Shown here piece after piece: positions 1 to 5,217 of a stretch of DNA of 5,217 nt. The position numbers and the translations under genes were made by a program. Source of the stretch: BS750m-G57 sp964392945 (GTDB lineage: Bacteria; Planctomycetota; Phycisphaerae; SM23-33); contig CAYMSH010000424.1 of assembly GCA_964392945.1 (NCBI GenBank), positions 1 to 5,217 of the forward strand, given 5' to 3'. The notes beneath the pieces are model-generated. The model saw only the letters and a list, made by a program, of their open reading frames with translations, did no database searches and was not told where the DNA came from. Position 1 is the first letter of the stretch. The number at the start of each line of letters is the position of its first letter.

Positions 1-15
1 AGCAATCCCTTTATC

Positions 16-44
16 TTGACAAGCCGAACAACCGATAGTAGATA
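16..44 (+). promoter_or_regulatory. Candidate sigma70-type promoter upstream of the kinase-like membrane gene
   Basis: TTGACA at 16-21 is a perfect match to the bacterial -35 consensus. At the ideal 17-base spacing, TAGATA (39-44) is a weak -10 match, three of six positions. Transcription would then begin near position 50, leaving a leader of roughly 25 bases before the Shine-Dalgarno sequence. The overlapping GATAG direct repeat (34-38 and 41-45) lies in the same spot. Promoter consensus in planctomycetes is poorly defined, so this rests mainly on the -35 match and on its place just ahead of a gene. Confidence 0.35.
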
Positions 45-64
45 GACGCTCATAAAGACACTAT

Positions 65-69
65 AGGAG
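65..69 (+). promoter_or_regulatory. Ribosome binding site AGGAG that points to an early, non-standard start
   Basis: AGGAG at 65-69 is a strong Shine-Dalgarno core. The next in-frame codons are ATA (73) and ATC (76). ATC has a normal 6-base spacing, while ATA is only 3 bases away. No ATG, GTG or TTG occurs in this frame until GTG 238, which has no obvious purine-rich site in front of it. The site therefore decides between an early start at about 76 and the conventional one at 238. The last two bases of the upstream in-frame stop codon (TAG, 64-66) belong to this motif. Confidence 0.5.
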
Positions 70-75
70 TCAATA

Positions 76-2700
76 ATCGTAACCAGCCATCCAGATGAAA
101 TACGCCGAGAACTGGCTGACCAGTTCGCCCAGCAAGAACTCATTCGAGCCACACGCACGAGTCGCTACGATGCAGGCCAAGAGTTAACCTACGAAATTAC
201 CGGCGTTAACGACAACGCGACAGGCTCGGTTCGTCTCGTGATCGACAAATTCGTCGGCGGCGGGTTCGCCGGCCAGGTCTATCGCATAAAGATTCTGGAC
301 ATCGATTCAGACGGTCCGGGCCCGGGCGGTCTGGAGGTCGATAAAAAATGCGCGATGAAAATTCTGGTCCCGCCTTCGAAGGGATCATTGGTCTTCAGGA
401 ACGTGATTTACCGGATCGGCTTCCAGGGATCGTTCCAGTTGCAGTTGAATCCGTCCGCCGCACGGGCCGGAGCTCTCTGGCAGAAGTTCATACGGCGAGC
501 GGCGGGATTGAAATTCGGCAGCGAAAGCTCTGTCGTAGATATTCACGCGACGTTCATCGACAGGACTATCGGAAGCTGCGGCGAGTTGAGCGAATGGATC
601 GACGGGCGCGTCTGGGACCTTGAAGTCGATGATCATATCGACGTGCTCAAGCAGCATTTCAAGGGCAAGAAGGTCGACCCCTCGCAACTCGGTTCGCCGG
701 AATACCGAGCCAAGCGCGAGTTCATGGCCGACTTCGTGGACATGCTCCACGAGATCGGCGCACACGAATTCGCACGCCAGTACGAATGGGGCACGTGCAA
801 GTCGCAACCCAACGTGCTGAAACGCAACGACGCCGGGGATGGACCGGCCGACGGGCTGACGGCCGTTGACTTCCGCGCGGGGCTGGCCCTGCTGCCGTTC
901 CTGCCGATGTCGCCAGGCGACATACCGCTGATATTCAAGGGAATCGCGCGCGGCTCGCTGGTGCAGTTCGATCGCGGCAATCTCGACACGCTACAGAAAT
1001 ACATCGACGCCAATGCCGAGCATTTCGCAGACATGGGCCCTGCGATGGAAGAGCTCAAGAGCGCCGAAGAGACCTATCGCAACTCACTGCCCGACATCAC
1101 CCACAACCACGTGAAGCTGCTTTACAGCGGCAAACTCTGGTCAACCATGATCGACAGTTCGATCAACGCGGCCAATGTGCAGGGATTCGCCGACGAGCAG
1201 TTCACCGCATCGCTGAAGAAGAACCGCTTCAAGGCGATCGCATTCGCCGTTACCGGAATGGTCGGCGGACTGTGCAGACTCGGAGCCCTGGCCGGTTTCA
1301 TCTGGGCGATTCTGGCCGGTGCGATGTCCTGGCCGCTGGGCGTATCGCTGTTTGCGATAGCCTGGCTCGGACCCAAGATAAGCAAAGGCCCGCGAAGAAT
1401 GTGGGGCAATGCGATATACAGGAAACACTGCGGCACGATCGTCAAATCGTGGCATTACGCGCTGCGAGCCTCACAGGGAAGGTTCCTTGAAAAGCTCGTC
1501 ACGTGGCATCGCGACGGGAGAGTTTCGGGCCCCAGGGCCATGGCGCTGTCGCACAGGCCCTGGCACCTGGCCGGACACGAGCTAATGTCGTTCCTGCCGG
1601 TCTTCCTGCATCGCGGACTGACCGATTGGCATTACGTAAGCAGAAAGCTGCATTACATATTCGTCCGCCCGGCCCTGCTGTTTTTCAACCCCAAGGCCCG
1701 CGAGGAGTGGTTGCGCGAGATGCTCGCCGCCGGCCGCAAGAATCGCATGCTCAGCGACGAAGACGCCAAACTGATCGAATCGCAACTCGGCGATCCGTAT
1801 ATTCAAAAATACCTCAAGAGCCTGGCGGTGCATGTATGCACCCTTCCGGTCACGCAGCTGGTGGCCCTTGCCGTAGCGGTCTGGCACGCGGCGGTCAACA
1901 ACCTGGAGTGGGACCAGGCCTGGAAGCACGGCCTGGGGATAATGATATTCTTCCAGGTCACGCCGATATCGCCCGGATCGATCTGCCGCGGCCTGTATGT
2001 ACTGTACCTGGTGATAAGAGAGCGGAACTTCAAGGACTACAACATCGCCCTGTTCCTGGGATTCTTCAAGTACGTCGGCTACCTCTCGTTTCCGATCCAG
2101 ATGGCATATCGATATCCGGCGCTGGCTCGCTTCATGGCCGGTCACTGGGCCACTGAAGCGGCGCACATCGTGCCGGTGTTCGGCGAACACGGAGCCGTGC
2201 TGGAGCATGCGGTTTTCGGAAAGTTCTACAATCTGCCGCTTACGATAAGACGCCGCATGACGACTATCAACGAGTACCGCAAGAAGCTGCCGGTAAGGGG
2301 CTGGCACATGCTGCCGATAACGGCGTTTGGCCTCGGCGCGTTCATCTTGAGCGAATGGATCTACCTGCAAATCTGGGGCTCGCTTCCGGGAATCGTGACT
2401 CTCTGGCCGGTCCTGATCGCCCTGCCGACGCTTGCGGGCGCCGCAGTTGCCAGATGGGCCGGCAGCGCGACTCTGACCAAGAGAGCGCTGTACGCCATGA
2501 TGTGCGGCCTGCTGACCGGCCTGTGCGCAGCAGCAGCTCACGTCTGGCTGCATGCGCCCCAGGCCAAGGCTTCGATCGCATTGACACTCGAGGGAATGCG
2601 AACTAACAGCACATGGGGCGTATTGCTGTTTGCAATGCTAGCGGTTATCGGAGCGGTGATCTACGAAATCAAACAACCGCTGCCGAAGACAAACAACTAG
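76..2700 (+). CDS. Kinase-like domain fused to a polytopic membrane domain; unrecognised family; start uncertain (ATC 76 or GTG 238)
   Basis: I do not recognise this family. Counted from GTG 238 it has 820 residues; from ATC 76 it has about 874. Residues below use the GTG numbering. The first 320 or so look like a cytoplasmic kinase-like fold: glycine loop GGGFAGQVY (7-15), a beta3-type lysine in CAMKIL (K41), a hinge-like SEWIDGRVW (118-126), a helix and loop ending in KSQPNVL (188-194), and a DFG-like VDFRAG (D211). The usual catalytic aspartate five residues before N192 is cysteine (C187), so this may be a pseudokinase or an atypical enzyme. Hydrophobic membrane segments follow at about 332-360, 363-378, 527-552, 565-592, 601-623, 691-711, 715-738, 749-770 and 792-809. 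A polar region with several His and Trp residues (about 380-526) separates the first pair from the rest. The early start is favoured because frame 67-237 is open, reads like protein, supplies the strand before the glycine loop and follows AGGAG. Substrate and function are unknown. Confidence 0.75.
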   Translation: MVTSHPDEIRRELADQFAQQELIRATRTSRYDAGQELTYEITGVNDNATGSVRLVIDKFVGGGFAGQVYRIKILDIDSDGPGPGGLEVDKKCAMKILVPPSKGSLVFRNVIYRIGFQGSFQLQLNPSAARAGALWQKFIRRAAGLKFGSESSVVDIHATFIDRTIGSCGELSEWIDGRVWDLEVDDHIDVLKQHFKGKKVDPSQLGSPEYRAKREFMADFVDMLHEIGAHEFARQYEWGTCKSQPNVLKRNDAGDGPADGLTAVDFRAGLALLPFLPMSPGDIPLIFKGIARGSLVQFDRGNLDTLQKYIDANAEHFADMGPAMEELKSAEETYRNSLPDITHNHVKLLYSGKLWSTMIDSSINAANVQGFADEQFTASLKKNRFKAIAFAVTGMVGGLCRLGALAGFIWAILAGAMSWPLGVSLFAIAWLGPKISKGPRRMWGNAIYRKHCGTIVKSWHYALRASQGRFLEKLVTWHRDGRVSGPRAMALSHRPWHLAGHELMSFLPVFLHRGLTDWHYVSRKLHYIFVRPALLFFNPKAREEWLREMLAAGRKNRMLSDEDAKLIESQLGDPYIQKYLKSLAVHVCTLPVTQLVALAVAVWHAAVNNLEWDQAWKHGLGIMIFFQVTPISPGSICRGLYVLYLVIRERNFKDYNIALFLGFFKYVGYLSFPIQMAYRYPALARFMAGHWATEAAHIVPVFGEHGAVLEHAVFGKFYNLPLTIRRRMTTINEYRKKLPVRGWHMLPITAFGLGAFILSEWIYLQIWGSLPGIVTLWPVLIALPTLAGAAVARWAGSATLTKRALYAMMCGLLTGLCAAAAHVWLHAPQAKASIALTLEGMRTNSTWGVLLFAMLAVIGAVIYEIKQPLPKTNN

Positions 2701-4094
2701 CTTTTCTTCTTGTTGTTGTTTTTCTTTTTCTTGGGGCGTTTGGGCTTCGGAGCCCTGCCGGTGTACTTGCCGTCATCGACCTGTTTGCGCGGGTTAACCC
2801 ACTCCCTATCCATGATCGCGTTGATCTTCTTAACGATGTCGGGATGCTCTGCGGCGACGTCGTTTTTCTCGCCAATGTCCTTGCTCAGATCGTACAGGCG
2901 CAGCGGGGTTTTCCGCTTACCGCCTCCGCCGATTCCCTTCCACTTGCCCATGCGAACCGCATGCACGCCGGATGACCAGAAGAGGAATTCGTGCTTCTTT
3001 TGTTCGCCTTTGCCAAGCAGTGTCGGCACGATCGAAATCCCGTCAGTCTCTTTTGGGACTTCGCCCGACACGCCGGCCAGTTCGGCGAAAGTCGGCATCA
3101 CGTCAGGGAAGTACCACGGCAGATCGCTGACCTGGCCGGGTTTGATCTTGCCGGGCCAGCGGACGACCATCGGCACGCGGATTCCGCCTTCGTGCATCGA
3201 GCGCTTGCGGCCGGTCATCTTGCCGCAGGAGTTGTGAATTCCGTCAAATCGCTGGGCGGCCCCGTTGTCGGAAGTGAAGAACACGATCGTGTTGTCGTCG
3301 ATCTTCAGTTCCTTCAGCAGCGAGATAATCTCGCCGACCTGGCGGTCCATCATCGAGTCCATGGCGGCCGCAACTTTCGCCGCTTTGCTCTTCCAGGGCT
3401 TGTCCTTGTACAGGGCCCACGCCGGCTCGTCGTCAGGGATCTGATACGCCGCATGCGGAGGCGTCCAGGGGCAGTAGCACAGGAACGGCTTATTGGCGTT
3501 GGCCTTGATGAACTTGATCGTCTCGTCGAATATCGCGTGGTGCGTGTAGCGCCCGTTAAGCTCTACTTTAACGCTGTTGCGGAACAGGTGCGTGTAGTAC
3601 GTATGTGCGTGCCACTGGTTGTAGTAACCGAAGAACAGGTCAAACCCCTGCCGCTCGGCCGCACCGTCTTTGCCCTGATTACCTAAGCCCCACTTGCCGA
3701 ACCCGCCGGTTGCATAACCAGCCTTTTTCAGCACTTCGGCGACAGTAACCTCTTCGGGCAGCAGCGCGATCCCGCCGCTGTTGCCGCGCACCGGCGTATG
3801 GCCTTTGTGCGTGCCGGTCATCAGCGTACTTCGAGCCGGGTCGCAGACCGTATCGCCGGAATAGCAGTCGGTGAACTTGATCCCTTCGGCGCACATCTTG
3901 TCGATGTTCGGAGTGAGGATCGTCTTGCTGCCGAAGCAGCCAAGATCGTGATACCCCATATCATCGACCATGATAAAGATGATATTCGGCTTGCGAGCCG
4001 GAGCATCTTTGGCGATCGCCCTGAGCGGAAGTGAAAGAGTCGCGGCCCCTACCGCGGCGGCCTTCAGGAAACCTCTACGATTAAGTCCATTCAT
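2697..4094 (-). CDS. Tat-exported sulfatase (arylsulfatase-type, formylglycine-dependent)
   Basis: This is a 465-residue type I sulfatase, which hydrolyses a sulfate ester outside the cytoplasm. A twin-arginine signal peptide is clear: NRRGFLK (5-11), a hydrophobic stretch, and a likely cut after AIA (26-28). Active-site features run in the family order. DD (44-45) and DN (276-277) bind the metal. CDPAR (84-88) is the CxPxR signature whose Cys84 becomes formylglycine through a separate maturation enzyme. GKWGLG (133-138) contains Lys134, PPH (212-214) a histidine and GRKRSMHEGG (295-304) a lysine. The C-terminal subdomain has AVRMGKWK (379-386) and LYDLS (400-404). The substrate cannot be told; planctomycete relatives usually act on sulfated polysaccharides. 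The ATG is supported by the signal peptide directly after it and by a purine-rich GAGAG four bases upstream. It lies 30 bases downstream of pgpA, so it is probably cotranscribed. The protein ends in an odd Lys/Asn-rich tail (450-464). Confidence 0.95.
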   Translation of the reverse strand: MNGLNRRGFLKAAAVGAATLSLPLRAIAKDAPARKPNIIFIMVDDMGYHDLGCFGSKTILTPNIDKMCAEGIKFTDCYSGDTVCDPARSTLMTGTHKGHTPVRGNSGGIALLPEEVTVAEVLKKAGYATGGFGKWGLGNQGKDGAAERQGFDLFFGYYNQWHAHTYYTHLFRNSVKVELNGRYTHHAIFDETIKFIKANANKPFLCYCPWTPPHAAYQIPDDEPAWALYKDKPWKSKAAKVAAAMDSMMDRQVGEIISLLKELKIDDNTIVFFTSDNGAAQRFDGIHNSCGKMTGRKRSMHEGGIRVPMVVRWPGKIKPGQVSDLPWYFPDVMPTFAELAGVSGEVPKETDGISIVPTLLGKGEQKKHEFLFWSSGVHAVRMGKWKGIGGGGKRKTPLRLYDLSKDIGEKNDVAAEHPDIVKKINAIMDREWVNPRKQVDDGKYTGRAPKPKRPKKKKNNNKKKS

Positions 4095-4124
4095 TGTTCT
4101 CTCACTTTCTTTGTTACTTCGCCG

Positions 4125-4610
4125 TCACCCGGCAAGCAGTAGGCGAAGGATGAGTTGCGCTGCGATGTTGGCGTAGACGCCGGCGGCTAGATCGTCTACT
4201 AATACGCCCCACCCCTGCGGGAGTTTTTCCAGTTGGCGGACTGGCGGGGGTTTGGTTATGTCGAACAGGCGGAACGCTGCAAAACCTACTGCGCACGTGA
4301 TCCAGGCGCCGGCGCCGATCATTGGCAAGCCGAGCATCGCGACTGCCTGGCCGGCCCATTCGTCGGATGTGCATTGGCCCGGATCCTTCTTGCCGAACGC
4401 CTTTTCCGTGAACGGGCCGAGCGCCACGCAGACTACGGAGAAGAACGCCGCCACGATCGCCATGACGCCGAGGGCGCAATACCGGCTCGGAAGCGCCCAG
4501 ACCGCCAGCGCGTAGACGCCGACGGCCCCCGCCGAGCCGAACGTGCCTGGAGCAAACGGCGCGTAGCCCAGGCCCAGACCGGTAGTCAGGAATTTGCCGA
4601 GCTTACTCAT
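4125..4610 (-). CDS. pgpA: Phosphatidylglycerophosphatase A
   Basis: PgpA dephosphorylates phosphatidylglycerol phosphate to phosphatidylglycerol at the inner membrane, the last step of PG synthesis. The 161 residues match the usual family length (about 160-175). Family landmarks are all present: GLGLGYAPFAPGTFGS (11-26), the acidic pair in SDEWAGQ (82-88), RLFDITKPPPV (114-124) and GWGVLVDDLAAG (133-144). The conserved acidic residues D83, E84, D117, D139 and D140 are the likely Mg-binding and catalytic set. Hydrophobic segments lie around 27-40, 45-66, 90-113 and 145-160. The ATG (4608-4610) overlaps the end of pgsA by 8 bases. No strong Shine-Dalgarno sequence precedes it, so translation is probably coupled to pgsA. 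The pairing with pgsA, whose product is its substrate, supports the call independently. Confidence 0.96.
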   Translation of the reverse strand: MSKLGKFLTTGLGLGYAPFAPGTFGSAGAVGVYALAVWALPSRYCALGVMAIVAAFFSVVCVALGPFTEKAFGKKDPGQCTSDEWAGQAVAMLGLPMIGAGAWITCAVGFAAFRLFDITKPPPVRQLEKLPQGWGVLVDDLAAGVYANIAAQLILRLLLAG

Positions 4611-5217
4611 CGCTGCTCATCAAAAGCCCCCTGGCCTTGTTGAGATACGACAGTCCGCTCAGCAGCGTAACGATCACCGCCAGCCAGACGCAGATGACCT
4701 TCATGTAGATCGCCCACGTCGCAGTGGGAATGTTGGCCTGCTGGTAAAGTGCGGTGCATATCGCAAACGATTGGACGAACATTTTCATCTTGCCGGCCGG
4801 GGTCGCTGGGAACTTCATCCCCTGCGATTCGCTGTAGCCCCGCACGCCGGATACCAGGAACTCGCGACCGAGGATTACGACGACCATCCAGGCCTGGACC
4901 GACGAGGCCATGCCGCCGGTAAGCCAGCCGGGCAACTGCTGATCGACAGCGCCAGGAGCCATCGTGAAGTTCGGACCGGCCAGCATTATGAACCCGCCGA
5001 CAACGAGGATCTTGTCCATCACCGGGTCGAGTATTCGCCCGAACGCGCTGGTGATCTTCCACTTGCGTGCGAAGTATCCGTCCAGCACGTCGGTGATCCC
5101 GGCCACAATGTATAGCCCGAACGCGATGTTCAGCAGCCATCGCCCGCTGGCCGCGCCCTGCTGGTACGTGCCGAGCAGCGCGAAGAACGCGATCGACAAC
5201 ACCATCCTGCCGACGGT
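4603..5217 (-). CDS. pgsA: CDP-diacylglycerol--glycerol-3-phosphate 3-phosphatidyltransferase, 5' end cut by the window
   Basis: PgsA is an integral membrane enzyme that joins CDP-diacylglycerol and glycerol-3-phosphate to give phosphatidylglycerol phosphate and CMP. The CDP-alcohol phosphotransferase signature is perfect: counting from ATG 5205, D39, D42-G43, A46-R47, G56, D60 and D64 fit DxxDGxxARx8GxxxDxxxD. Later REFLVSGVR (114-122) and GKMKMFVQ (138-145) also match PgsA rather than general CDP-alcohol transferases. ATG 5205 is not the real start. The 12 bases before it stay in frame and read TVGR, matching the family's N-terminal LPNxLTxxR motif, so the gene continues past 5217 and at least 204 codons are visible. 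Compared with E. coli PgsA (from memory), the loop between the active-site helix and REFL is about 20 residues longer (roughly 77-103). The next gene, pgpA, starts inside its last codons. Confidence 0.95.
   Translation of the reverse strand, partial: TVGRMVLSIAFFALLGTYQQGAASGRWLLNIAFGLYIVAGITDVLDGYFARKWKITSAFGRILDPVMDKILVVGGFIMLAGPNFTMAPGAVDQQLPGWLTGGMASSVQAWMVVVILGREFLVSGVRGYSESQGMKFPATPAGKMKMFVQSFAICTALYQQANIPTATWAIYMKVICVWLAVIVTLLSGLSYLNKARGLLMSSDE

Noticed and set aside
55..69. CACTATAGGAG resembles the 3' half of a T7-type phage promoter.
   Set aside because: Only the CACTATAGG core matches; the upstream half of the consensus is absent and there are no phage genes nearby. Chance similarity is more likely.
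95..187. A short ATG-started + strand frame of 30 codons (beginning MKYAENWL) within the 5' region of the large gene.
   Set aside because: It has no clear ribosome site, is very short, and overlaps the open, protein-like frame that leads into the kinase-like domain.
1503..2156. A 217-codon + strand frame inside the large gene.
   Set aside because: It is out of frame with the supported protein and has an Arg/Pro/Gly-rich shadow composition.
1582..2553. A 323-codon open frame on the minus strand opposite the membrane domain.
   Set aside because: Its translation is rich in Arg, Gln and His with no hydrophobic segments or motifs, typical of the antisense shadow of a GC-rich gene. The + strand frame has coherent membrane segments.
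2640..2735. A possible intrinsic terminator for the + gene: inverted repeat AGCGGTT (2640-2646) / AACCGCT (2675-2681) followed by a T-rich tract after 2700.
   Set aside because: The stem is only 7 bp with a 28-base loop, lies in coding sequence, and the T-rich run begins about 19 bases after it, too far for a standard terminator. The T-richness is explained by the lysine codons of the sulfatase tail.
2991..3686. A 231-codon + strand frame opposite the sulfatase.
   Set aside because: It is antisense to a well-supported sulfatase, and its Val/Arg/Asp-rich translation shows no recognisable domain.
4095..4124. A possible promoter or terminator between pgpA and the sulfatase gene.
   Set aside because: The 30-base gap holds a purine-rich ribosome site on the minus strand but no stem-loop or promoter hexamers that I can see.

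Overview
The window looks like chromosomal DNA from a Planctomycetota-type bacterium, possibly class Phycisphaerae. This is an inference from the moderately high GC, a Tat-exported sulfatase of the kind those genomes carry in large numbers, and a large kinase-like membrane protein that I do not recognise. No gene here proves the taxonomy; Verrucomicrobiota or Lentisphaerota remain possible. The DNA is densely coding, and I see no RNA genes, insertion sequences, CRISPR arrays or phage genes.

Layout. Positions 1-75 form a short leader with a TTGACA promoter-like element and a good Shine-Dalgarno sequence. From about 76 to 2700 (+) runs one long gene. It encodes a protein-kinase-like cytoplasmic domain fused to a polytopic membrane domain. 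Its reading frame stays open and protein-like for about 54 codons upstream of the first conventional start (GTG 238), which suggests an unusual start codon. Three genes follow on the minus strand, read right to left: pgsA (4603 to beyond 5217, cut by the window edge), pgpA (4125-4610) and a Tat-exported sulfatase (2697-4094). The + gene and the sulfatase converge and share the palindrome CTAG as their two stop codons.

How the genes work together. PgsA makes phosphatidylglycerol phosphate from CDP-diacylglycerol and glycerol-3-phosphate, and PgpA removes the terminal phosphate to give phosphatidylglycerol. Their genes overlap by 8 bases, so the two consecutive steps are probably translated together. 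The sulfatase starts 30 bases downstream of pgpA in the same direction and is probably in the same transcript, although a functional link to phospholipid synthesis is not evident. The kinase-like membrane protein is the one item without a ready explanation. It has a glycine loop, a beta3-type lysine and a DFG-like aspartate, but no recognisable catalytic aspartate, followed by about eight membrane segments.
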